Shown one piece after another: positions 42,013 to 49,395 of a stretch of DNA of 64,000 nucleotides. The number at the start of each line of letters is the position of its first letter. Within the stretch, counting starts at the first letter, position 1. The DNA is from Roseobacter weihaiensis (lineage in GTDB: Bacteria; Pseudomonadota; Alphaproteobacteria; Rhodobacterales; Rhodobacteraceae): the NCBI RefSeq assembly GCF_020622345.1, contig NZ_JACNMO010000016.1, forward strand, positions 1 to 64,000, in the 5' to 3' direction. The position numbers were made by a program, and so were the translations under genes. Under the pieces are notes generated by a model. The model had not been told where the DNA came from, did no database searches, and worked only from the letters and a program-made list of their open reading frames with translations.

Positions 42013-42185
42013 AGCGACGGACCACCCTTGGAAAATTGGTTTGAATTCCGGCCCGGCTGATGGGCGAGAGGGAGCAAGTCAGCGCCGTATCCTTTCGTCG
42101 TAAGCTGTTGCAGCGTAACCTTAAGTTGTGCAAAAGCAATATCCACTATGATATTTTATTCAACTTTTCCGAGAATGGCAGGCCT
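42013..42185 (-). promoter_or_regulatory. Intergenic region carrying the probable eCIS promoter
   Basis: 173 bases between the permease stop and the DUF4255 start, with a strongly AT-rich stretch near 42125-42175, unlike the GC-rich genes around it. On the minus strand TTGAATAAAATATCATA lies about 145 bases before the GTG, followed by a long leader. A sigma-70-like promoter is plausible but spacing is not ideal. No terminator-like hairpin was found, so read-through from the upstream transporter operon is possible. Confidence 0.35.
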
Positions 42186-42821
42186 TCACGCTGCTCTGGA
42201 CAGGCCGGTTGCTACACCTTTGACCAGCGCGGTCAAAAGCAGGCCAGAGAAAATAAACCATAAAGAAACAAAGAGATAGATCGTGAGCATAAAGCCATCG
42301 CCGCCGGTTTGCGAAATCAGCGTATTGGCCCGCCCGACGATCTCGTCCGCGCCAATGATAGAAGCTGTGGCAGAGGCCATCACGATGATGAGAAAGTACT
42401 GTACCCAGGCGACCAGAAAGGTTTCGCCAGCGCCGGAGAGGCCTGCGGTGCGCTGCGTGAAATAGCCCAGGGATTGATCCGAGGCAAAGCCGATGACAGG
42501 AAAGGTCAGCGCCAGTGTCGCCTTGATCCAGATCGGCACAGTATAGAATTTTCCGGCCAGAACCACTTCACTGGGGATCATCGAGGCCATGTAAAAGAGC
42601 AGCACAAAGCTCGGGACATTGCGGCAGAGGTTCGTGGCCAACCGCGAGGGAAGGTCAAAGGCGCGCCAGCCGCTGTAGCGCAGCCGCCCCAGAGCCACAC
42701 CGATCACCGTTCCGACCCCCATGGACAGAACCGAAATCAGAAGGTTCATCGCAAAGCCACCGGCGAGGAAACCCATATGGGGCCTCAGTTCATTTGCAAT
42801 CGACAGGAGGTGGTCGATCAT
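42186..42821 (-). CDS. Polar-amino-acid-type ABC permease
   Basis: 211 residues from the ATG at 42821 (4-base overlap with the fused gene upstream). It is a BPD_transp_1/HisM-type permease: FAMNLLISVLSMGVGTVIGV as first helix, RNVPSFVLLFYMASMIP as the conserved cytoplasmic loop block, then a helix near AWVQYFLIIVMASATAS and a final one at IYLFVSLWFIFSGLLL. It probably pairs with the permease half of the upstream fusion. No ATPase gene for it is in the window. Confidence 0.75.
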   Translation of the reverse strand: MIDHLLSIANELRPHMGFLAGGFAMNLLISVLSMGVGTVIGVALGRLRYSGWRAFDLPSRLATNLCRNVPSFVLLFYMASMIPSEVVLAGKFYTVPIWIKATLALTFPVIGFASDQSLGYFTQRTAGLSGAGETFLVAWVQYFLIIVMASATASIIGADEIVGRANTLISQTGGDGFMLTIYLFVSLWFIFSGLLLTALVKGVATGLSRAA

Positions 42822-44476
42822 ACGGCCACCAGACGACGCCGGAGCGCCTTGAAGAGGGACAAGAGCCCCAGCACCAGAAGGAAGTAGAAAACCAGCAACC
42901 CGTTCATCAGCGTGGTGGTGTCCGCCCCTTCGGAGACCAGAAGATCCACGGTTGAGACAAGTTCCCCCACCGCGATGGCGCTGGCCATGCCTGCCGCCTT
43001 GACGATGTTGACGCAGGCCGCCACCAGCCCGTCGAACCCGCGGGTGATGGCCCCCGGCAAGCGTGCCACCGTGCCGGTGTCCGGTCTGGCCAGTGCTTCG
43101 GCCTGCAGCGCGTGGCTGAGAATGATGGTATTCGTGGCACCGGCATAGAGCGACAGGATCACGGCCGCGATCACGAAGGCCCCCGGCGCAAAGCCACCGG
43201 GCGTGCTCAAAAGGCCCCCGAGGCCAAAGAACACGATATAGAGCTGCAGGATCGGGGGCGTCATCCGCGCTACCGTGATGAGAAGCCGCTGCGGCAGGAG
43301 CAGCAGCCTGCCGATCCAACCGAACTGTGCCAGCCGGTCCTGCATCAGCGCAAGCACAACCCCGATGCTGAGGGCCCCCACAATCGCAAGGGCGCTGAGC
43401 GACAGGGTCAGTTTGAGGGCCTCCAGCAGGCGTGCGCCGTTATAGGGTGTGGCCACGGCCCGCAGGTCGATGCCCGTGGCCTGGTGCAACGTGACGACCC
43501 AGTCCTGCGGGCGCGCGTCAGGGGCGGCGCGGATTGGCGCTTGTGACAGGCAGGCCACAGGGTGCAGGCCGGTCTGCGGATCGCGGGCACATATCGTGCG
43601 ACCCTCTTGGGCGCTCCGCCAGAGCGCGTGCTGCTCTTCGATGAAGGCGGTGCGTGGGATGTCCCAGGCATCCTGCAGCGCAAGAATCCGGCCACTGGCA
43701 TGCCATTCCGCAATCATATCGGAGATAAAGCGGCCCAGATCGCCCTGCCCTTCGCCCTTTGCCACGAGCACCGCCCAGGGGGAGACGAGGATCGCCTCGG
43801 TTGCCACCTCATATCGGGGGGCCTGGCTGTCACCCTGCAATGCCTGAGCGCGGATCAATTGCGCCAAAGCGGTATCGTCAAAGGCCCAGCCGACACAGCG
43901 GCCCTGCCGCAAGGCCAGCTGCGAATCGCGTCCGCTGGCGTAGTACTGGCCCTGCACGCCGTAGTCTTCTTCGAGGGCGCGGTTGTAGAACGCCCCCCGG
44001 TTCAGACAGACGGGCTGGTCGCGCAGGGCCTCCCAACCGGTCAGGTTGGCATCCACCCTGCCATAGACCACAACCCCGCTGGAATAGTAGTTGGGCTGCA
44101 ACAGATCCGCCTGTTCGCGGCGTTCCGCGGTATCGGCCGTTGTGGCGATGATGACATCCACGCGGCCCTGGTTGACGCGGCCAATGCGGTTCGTCGCCGT
44201 CACCGCCTCCAGCTCAAGGTCAACGCCCATGCGATCAGCCAGCGCCTGCGCCAGATCCGGCTCCAGCCCGACGATGGCCCCGCGCGCATCGCGCATGCCC
44301 CAGGGGGGGTAGTCATCCTTGACCCCCACGATCAACGTGCCGCGCTGGAGAATATGCGCCAGCCGTCCGGTGGCCACGTCCGGCATCTGCGCCTGCAGCC
44401 CGTCCGGGATATCCTGTGCCAGCCCGGGCAGCGCGATCCAAACCGCGATCACCAGCGCCAGACCGGCCCTCAGCAC
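42818..44476 (-). CDS. Fusion of solute-binding protein (SBP_bac_3) and ABC permease
   Basis: 552 residues from the GTG at 44476, which gives a clean signal peptide (MLRAGLALVIAVWIALPGLA) and has GGAGG upstream; a TTG 42 bases earlier is also open. Residues about 40-280 form a family-3 solute-binding domain (LIVGVKDDYPPWGMRDARGA, GRVDVIIATTADTAERREQA). A 50-residue linker with two Cys follows. Residues about 350-550 form a permease with four to five helices (LTLSLSALAIVGALSIGVVL, ITVARMTPPILQLYIVFFGL). Such fusions occur in amino-acid importers. It sits in an operon with an iGluR-like protein; the ligand is unknown. Confidence 0.75.
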   Translation of the reverse strand: MLRAGLALVIAVWIALPGLAQDIPDGLQAQMPDVATGRLAHILQRGTLIVGVKDDYPPWGMRDARGAIVGLEPDLAQALADRMGVDLELEAVTATNRIGRVNQGRVDVIIATTADTAERREQADLLQPNYYSSGVVVYGRVDANLTGWEALRDQPVCLNRGAFYNRALEEDYGVQGQYYASGRDSQLALRQGRCVGWAFDDTALAQLIRAQALQGDSQAPRYEVATEAILVSPWAVLVAKGEGQGDLGRFISDMIAEWHASGRILALQDAWDIPRTAFIEEQHALWRSAQEGRTICARDPQTGLHPVACLSQAPIRAAPDARPQDWVVTLHQATGIDLRAVATPYNGARLLEALKLTLSLSALAIVGALSIGVVLALMQDRLAQFGWIGRLLLLPQRLLITVARMTPPILQLYIVFFGLGGLLSTPGGFAPGAFVIAAVILSLYAGATNTIILSHALQAEALARPDTGTVARLPGAITRGFDGLVAACVNIVKAAGMASAIAVGELVSTVDLLVSEGADTTTLMNGLLVFYFLLVLGLLSLFKALRRRLVAV

Positions 44477-45270
44477 GAGGCCTCCGCATAGATGCCATAG
44501 CCCCAGCGCGCCGGACAAAACGGGGTTATCAGCCCGTCGACCCAGCGCAGGGCCGCGTGATGCAAAAGCCAGCTTTCGGGCAGCATGCTTTCGCAGCCGA
44601 GCCGCCGCAGGTCAAAGCCCGCCTCGGCCAGTTCCCGAACCAGGAACTCCGGATCAAAGAGCTGGTAGTTCAGCACCACTACCGTACCGTCTCTTGTGCG
44701 CCTCTCATAGCATACCAGCCCGTCCGGTCCCCCCTGTCTCTGCGCGGTGCGAAACCGGCGCAGGCGGTTGGGCACCGAAATCAGCAGCCGCCCGGTCCCC
44801 GGTTTCAGCGCCCGTCTGATCCGCCGCAGCGCATCCATGCGGGCCTGCGCATCAGTGATATGCCCCAGAACACCAAAGAGGCAGAGCGCGACGTCGACCC
44901 GGCCAAGCCGCTCGATATGGGTGTCGAGATCCGCCGCCTCGGGCCCCAGGATGAAAAGCTCGTCCCACCCCTCTGACCGGGCACGGATCGTCTCAAGGGC
45001 GGCCGGGCTCACGTCAAAGCCGATCGCCCGGCCCACCAGCCCTCTAAGCCGCAGCAGATAACGTCCGCTGCCGCAGCCGAAATCCAGCACGGCGGTCTGA
45101 GGTGTCAGAAGCGCTTCGATGCGCCGCCACATCGTGCGATTCGGGCTGGGGTAGCGCTGATCGTAGAGCCCGGAGGTAAAATAGAGCTGGTAGGACGCGC
45201 GGGTCGTTGCATCGCCCTGCGTCACCGGCGGGGTCCGGGCTCGGAGCGCGTCTTTGTCCTGGACCGTCAA
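44470..45270 (-). CDS. Class I SAM-dependent methyltransferase
   Basis: 266 residues if the TTG at 45270, overlapping the upstream stop (TTGA), is used; a GTG at 45225 is the alternative. The SAM-binding motif I is AVLDFGCGSGRYLLRL, motif II lies in VDVALCLFGVLGH, and the post-motif part reads LKPGTGRLLISVPNR. The C-terminal 60 residues contain AGFDLRRLGCESMLP. The substrate is unknown. It is tightly packed between the iGluR-like gene and the SBP-permease fusion, an unusual partner for either. Confidence 0.75.
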   Translation of the reverse strand: MTVQDKDALRARTPPVTQGDATTRASYQLYFTSGLYDQRYPSPNRTMWRRIEALLTPQTAVLDFGCGSGRYLLRLRGLVGRAIGFDVSPAALETIRARSEGWDELFILGPEAADLDTHIERLGRVDVALCLFGVLGHITDAQARMDALRRIRRALKPGTGRLLISVPNRLRRFRTAQRQGGPDGLVCYERRTRDGTVVVLNYQLFDPEFLVRELAEAGFDLRRLGCESMLPESWLLHHAALRWVDGLITPFCPARWGYGIYAEASC

Positions 45271-46559
45271 TTTGGCGATACGCTGCCGGTTCCCAGCACG
45301 TCCTCCAACCGTTCGCGCCAGTTGCGATTGCGCATCTGCTGGATCAGTGCCCGGTCGATCTGGCGGCGCAAATCCTCCGAAACGGAGGCGCGCGAAATCC
45401 CCCACCCGTAGGGCTCGTTGCGGTAGACATTCGGCTGCACCGCGATCTGGTTCTCGTGGGTATCCTGTCGGCTGAGATATGTCAGCGCGATCCAGTCCCC
45501 CAGCACGCCATCAACCTCGCCGTCAGCCAGCAGGTTTGCAGCCGCCCGCCAGCTTGACACCAGGGTAACCGACCCGTCCAGCAAGGGGTGATCGTCGACC
45601 GTGATGTCGTTGCGTTCTGGATCTTCGGGGCGACAAATCAATTGCTCGATGCGGGTCGAAAGTGCAGCTGCCAGATCGGACCCGCGCTCAGCTTCATCAA
45701 GCCGTTTGCGGTATTCGGTCAGCAAAAGCGCCTGTGCGGTGGAGCAATCGAGGGTTGCAATCGACATTCTGGTCAGCGCGAGGGCCGGCACCTTTTGCTG
45801 ACCGCCAACAGAGCCCACAAAGGCCGAGGTCAACACCCCCAGCAACGTGGCCGACAGCGCGGTCCCGACAACCGCCAGAAAGATTTCCAGCACCTTGGCC
45901 GTCGCGGTACTATAGCCGTCGCCCACGCCGCGCAGACCGATGGTGCGGATGATCGATTCCAGCAACGACCGCAGCCAGATCGAGGCCCGTGTCGCCTGCC
46001 CGTCCTGCCCGCCAAAAAGCAGCCAGCGGATCAGAAAAGCCATCAAGAGGTTGAAGCTCAAAAACAGCACAACCGCGCGGGCGACGGTCGGGTGAAAAAC
46101 TGTCTCTACGACGATGTCCTTGGCCTGCGAAAAATCGATCGCGTTGGAAGGCGGCAGAGCCAGCGCCAGGCCGGAGGAAAGATACTGCTGCGAAAAATCA
46201 TAAGACAGCATCCGCTCTGCGGTGATGGTCAGCGGGGCGATCACCACATCGATGCGGCCCGTGACCAGCCCCAGCTCTTGCCCGTCAATGGTGTTGCAGG
46301 CGACAAAAGTCACCTTCGGAGCCACCGACCGGCCGATCTCGTCGGGCACCGACAGGGATCGCTCGACCCGCCGCCAGAGATCATAGGCAAACCCGGCGGG
46401 CGCATCGCCGTTTTCAAAGAAAGAAAAGGGTTCGGCATTGTCGCGCAGAGAGACAATGATATCGCCGTCCGGTCGCGTTGTGGGACAGGCCAACGCCGCC
46501 GGCGTCAGACTGCCCAGCCCGCAAGACAGCATGAGGGCGAAAAACGCTACGCGGATCAT
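45267..46559 (-). CDS. Prokaryotic ionotropic-glutamate-receptor-like protein (GluR0 topology)
   Basis: 430 residues. Signal peptide to about residue 24. Residues 33-145 form lobe 1 of a family-3 binding domain (VSLRDNAEPFSFFENGDAPA, GRIDVVIAPLTITAERMLSY, DFSQQYLSSGLALAL). Then comes TM1 (159-182), a pore-loop-like segment (195-216, LRSLLESIIRTIGLRGVGDG), TM2 (221-248, KVLEIFLAVVGTALSATLLG), and lobe 2 (254-425, with VDGVLGDWIALTYL). This lobe-TM-P-TM-lobe order is that of GluR0-type channels. The filter is not TVGYGD, so ion selectivity is uncertain. It is first in the operon leading to the SBP-permease fusion. Confidence 0.72.
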   Translation of the reverse strand: MIRVAFFALMLSCGLGSLTPAALACPTTRPDGDIIVSLRDNAEPFSFFENGDAPAGFAYDLWRRVERSLSVPDEIGRSVAPKVTFVACNTIDGQELGLVTGRIDVVIAPLTITAERMLSYDFSQQYLSSGLALALPPSNAIDFSQAKDIVVETVFHPTVARAVVLFLSFNLLMAFLIRWLLFGGQDGQATRASIWLRSLLESIIRTIGLRGVGDGYSTATAKVLEIFLAVVGTALSATLLGVLTSAFVGSVGGQQKVPALALTRMSIATLDCSTAQALLLTEYRKRLDEAERGSDLAAALSTRIEQLICRPEDPERNDITVDDHPLLDGSVTLVSSWRAAANLLADGEVDGVLGDWIALTYLSRQDTHENQIAVQPNVYRNEPYGWGISRASVSEDLRRQIDRALIQQMRNRNWRERLEDVLGTGSVSPN

Positions 46560-46788
46560 TGGTGTGGTCTTCCCGCCTGATTATGCCATGAATTCAATTT
46601 GTTAACCGAATGCTTGATAGGGTGGTGCAACCGTAGGTCACTTTTGCGCTTTGATGCAAGAAGCATTTCACGCTTGAGTTGCATTGCTACGAAATTTCAA
46701 CCTCTTAAGGTGAGGCGGGGGGCTGCAAACACAGACGTGATTTTTCCACCATGACGTGCTAAGAGCACCGCAGAGAAGGATGAATGAG
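46560..46788. promoter_or_regulatory. Divergent promoter region of the receptor operon and the DUF4157 gene
   Basis: 229 bases, AT-richer than neighbours, between the start of the iGluR-like gene (minus) and the start of the DUF4157 gene (plus). It contains AT-rich stretches near 46588-46612 and 46688-46710. An imperfect dyad, TTTGATGCAAGAAGCATTTC, is seen at about 46651-46670. No confident promoter elements can be named. Confidence 0.35.
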
Positions 46789-47385
46789 ATGACCCAGATT
46801 TTTGCCTCTGAACGGGGCATGACCGCCAAGCGCCCGTCAACTTCCCCGCGCGCAACCCGTGGTACGGCCCCAGAAACGGCGCTCGCCGCGCTTCAGGCCC
46901 GGGCTGATCTCAGCGGGCCCACCGCTCAGCTGGCGCAGCTCCAACAGATGGAAAACGCGGCCCTTCAAAGAATGGCCGAGGACGAAGAAATGCTGCAGGG
47001 CAGATTTGCCGGGACCAGCACCCTGCAACGCCAGACGGATCAGCCAGCGCCCGCGCAGGGCGGATTGCCCGGACACCTGCAGCAGGGGATCGAGGCGCTC
47101 TCGGGTGCGGATATGAGTGGTGTCAGCGTGCATTACAATTCGTCACAGCCCGCACAGGTCGGCGCGCATGCCTATGCACAGGGTAGCGATATCCATCTGG
47201 CTAGCGGTCAGGAGCGGCATCTGCCGCACGAAGCCTGGCATGTTGTCCAGCAGCAAGAGGGTCGCGTGGCAGCCACCACGGATGTGGCAGGCACGCCGGT
47301 CAACGATGATGCCGGGTTGGAGAAGGAAGCAGACATGATGGGCGCCAAGGCGGCGCAGTTCGTCGCGAGAAACCGCCAAAGATAG
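46789..47385 (+). CDS. DUF4157 (eCIS core domain) protein, putative cargo or cargo-associated factor
   Basis: 198 residues from the ATG at 46789, chosen because AGAAGGA (46774-46780) is 8 bases before it; the ATG at 46780 is too close. The first 80 residues are disordered, with Gln/Ala/Arg-rich helix (AQLAQLQQMENAALQRMAED). The eCIS core domain follows: GLPGHLQQGIEALSGADMSG, VSVHYNSSQPAQVGAHAYAQ, then the metallopeptidase-like HEAWH at 147-151. No separate toxin domain is seen after it. DUF4157 proteins are strongly linked to eCIS loci, where they act as effectors or help load them. Confidence 0.85.
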   Translation: MTQIFASERGMTAKRPSTSPRATRGTAPETALAALQARADLSGPTAQLAQLQQMENAALQRMAEDEEMLQGRFAGTSTLQRQTDQPAPAQGGLPGHLQQGIEALSGADMSGVSVHYNSSQPAQVGAHAYAQGSDIHLASGQERHLPHEAWHVVQQQEGRVAATTDVAGTPVNDDAGLEKEADMMGAKAAQFVARNRQR

Positions 47386-47506
47386 GCCGTAAACCCTCGC
47401 GCATTCACCCGGTTCATGTTTCGATCTCTCTGGCACATTGGACGCGCGCAATGACAAGGAACGATTTCTGCCACCGGGCGGTCGGAAGCGTTGGCAAAGA
47501 CAGCCC

Positions 47507-49390
47507 ATGACACATCCTTCGCCACGGCATCCCCCCGGCACAGCGGCGCGAAGCTCCGAGAGCTTCGGGACCGTGGATTTCCCGCTCAAGGCGCACGTCA
47601 GCCCGCACGGTCGTGTCACGGCTCTGTCCATGATGAAAGACGAAGGGCCCTTCGTACTGGAATGGGTTGCGCATCATCTCAGCCTGGGTTTCACCGATCT
47701 GGTCGTCTACACGAACGACTGTTCTGACGGAACGGACGATATGCTGATCCGGCTGGAAGAGCTGGGGCTCGTGCACCACCGGCGCAATGACATCCCCGAC
47801 GGCGTGCGCCCTCAACCCTCTGCCCTGAACCATGCGCAAAACGAGCCTGTCGTGCAAAGTAGTGACTGGTTGATCGTCTTTGACGCGGATGAATTCCTGT
47901 GTATCAAACACGGCAATGGCACGGTCGACAGCCTGATTGCCGCAACCGAAGCAGCAGGCGCAAACGGCCTTGTGATCACGTGGCGCATCTATGGGTCAAA
48001 CGGCATTCAGGACTGGTCGCACGCACCTGTGACAGAGCAGTACCTGAGTGCAGCACCCCCCATGTGGAACAAGGGCTGGGGCGTCAAAACGCTGTTCAGA
48101 TATGATCCGGAATACTGGAAGCTCGGCATCCACCGTCCCAAGATCAGGAACAAACATCTGCAAGGCGATTTTCCCCACTCGGTCAAATGGCTGAACGGCT
48201 CCGGCCGCGAGATGGAGGAATACTTCAAATTTCGCGGCTGGCGGTCGATCGCCCGCACCGTCGGATACGACTGGGCGCAGATGAACCATTACGCGATCAA
48301 ATCCATGGACAGCTATGCGATCCGGCAGTTCAGGGGCAATGTGAACAACAAGAAAGACAAGTACAACGCGGACTACTGGGCGCTTCAGGATCGTAATGAG
48401 GTTTACGACGATACGGCGCTCGCCCATCAGGCCCGCCGGCAAAAGGTTTTCGACACGCTGCTCGCCGACCCGGTGCTCGCCAAACTGCACCACAACGCAG
48501 TGGCCGCCGTGCAGACGCGCCTGGAAACATTCAAGGCCACCCCCGACTATGACAGGCTGATCGCAGCCTTGCGGCGTGCCTCACAGGTCCCCATCACGCA
48601 GGTCGAGGCCAAACCGCCTCAGGCGCGGGATGCCAAAAAGATTGCAGCACAGATGTCGCAGATCGAAAGAATGGGGGCCGCCCGGCCCAGGGATCATCAT
48701 GGCAAGACCGCCGATCCGGCGCTGACGGCAGAAGTGCACCCCTATGTCACCGGGACAATCGACCTCGCAAAACTGGCGGCGGCAAAGACCTTTGACAACC
48801 ATCACATCGCCCTGCCTGCCGATCCGAATATCTTCAGCGATACCGCCTTGCAGGCCATCACAGAAGGCAAGTTCCTGCGCAACCACGCGCGCCGCCTGCC
48901 CGGCCTGATCCGCCCCGGAGACCACTATCTGGAGATCGGCACCGGGATCGGTTTTCTGCCTGCGCTGCTGTCGTACCGGTTCCCGGATCTGGTCCTTGCC
49001 GCGCAAGAGGAACGCAGCCCCCTGCACCGGGCCGCTGCGGCAATCTGGAAGGCCAATGGTATTGAGACCAGCGACACGCGCCACCTGCTGGCCACCGGGC
49101 TCTTTCACGCGATGGACGGGCAGCATGAAGCGCGCGGGCTGACAGCGCTGATTTCCCGCACCGCCTGTACCGTGCTGCATGTCAATGACCCAAGGCTCAC
49201 GGCGCAGATGATCGCAAATGCCCTGACCGCGCAAACCGGCCCCCTGCCCGACCGTATTATCGTCGGACCCCGGGCGCTGGCGGCGGCCTGTGAGGCGGCG
49301 ACCTGTCGGGAACTGCTGGCCCGGATGGGGTATCAAGAACCAGAATCGCCTCCGCTCTCAGCCGCGCTCACGCTGCTGATACAGGGGTAG
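47507..49390 (+). CDS. Family 2 glycosyltransferase with a C-terminal methyltransferase-like domain
   Basis: 627 residues from the ATG at 47507; a TTG 69 bases upstream is possible. Residues about 35-280 form a GT2-type domain: SMMKDEGPFVLEWVAHHLSL, VVYTNDCSDGTDDML and the DxD-like block DWLIVFDADEFL. The middle is helical and charged. Residues about 440-620 form a Rossmann-like domain with GDHYLEIGTGIGFLPALLSY, like SAM-dependent methyltransferases. It would act on a surface polysaccharide or glycoprotein. It directly follows the DUF4157 gene, but there is no evidence of a functional link. Confidence 0.65.
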   Translation: MTHPSPRHPPGTAARSSESFGTVDFPLKAHVSPHGRVTALSMMKDEGPFVLEWVAHHLSLGFTDLVVYTNDCSDGTDDMLIRLEELGLVHHRRNDIPDGVRPQPSALNHAQNEPVVQSSDWLIVFDADEFLCIKHGNGTVDSLIAATEAAGANGLVITWRIYGSNGIQDWSHAPVTEQYLSAAPPMWNKGWGVKTLFRYDPEYWKLGIHRPKIRNKHLQGDFPHSVKWLNGSGREMEEYFKFRGWRSIARTVGYDWAQMNHYAIKSMDSYAIRQFRGNVNNKKDKYNADYWALQDRNEVYDDTALAHQARRQKVFDTLLADPVLAKLHHNAVAAVQTRLETFKATPDYDRLIAALRRASQVPITQVEAKPPQARDAKKIAAQMSQIERMGAARPRDHHGKTADPALTAEVHPYVTGTIDLAKLAAAKTFDNHHIALPADPNIFSDTALQAITEGKFLRNHARRLPGLIRPGDHYLEIGTGIGFLPALLSYRFPDLVLAAQEERSPLHRAAAAIWKANGIETSDTRHLLATGLFHAMDGQHEARGLTALISRTACTVLHVNDPRLTAQMIANALTAQTGPLPDRIIVGPRALAAACEAATCRELLARMGYQEPESPPLSAALTLLIQG

Positions 49391-49395
49391 CGGCC

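Noticed and set aside
42186-42821. Reading the operon upstream of the eCIS as eCIS cargo
   Set aside because: The proteins have clear membrane-transport and receptor features and no DUF4157 or leader-like region.
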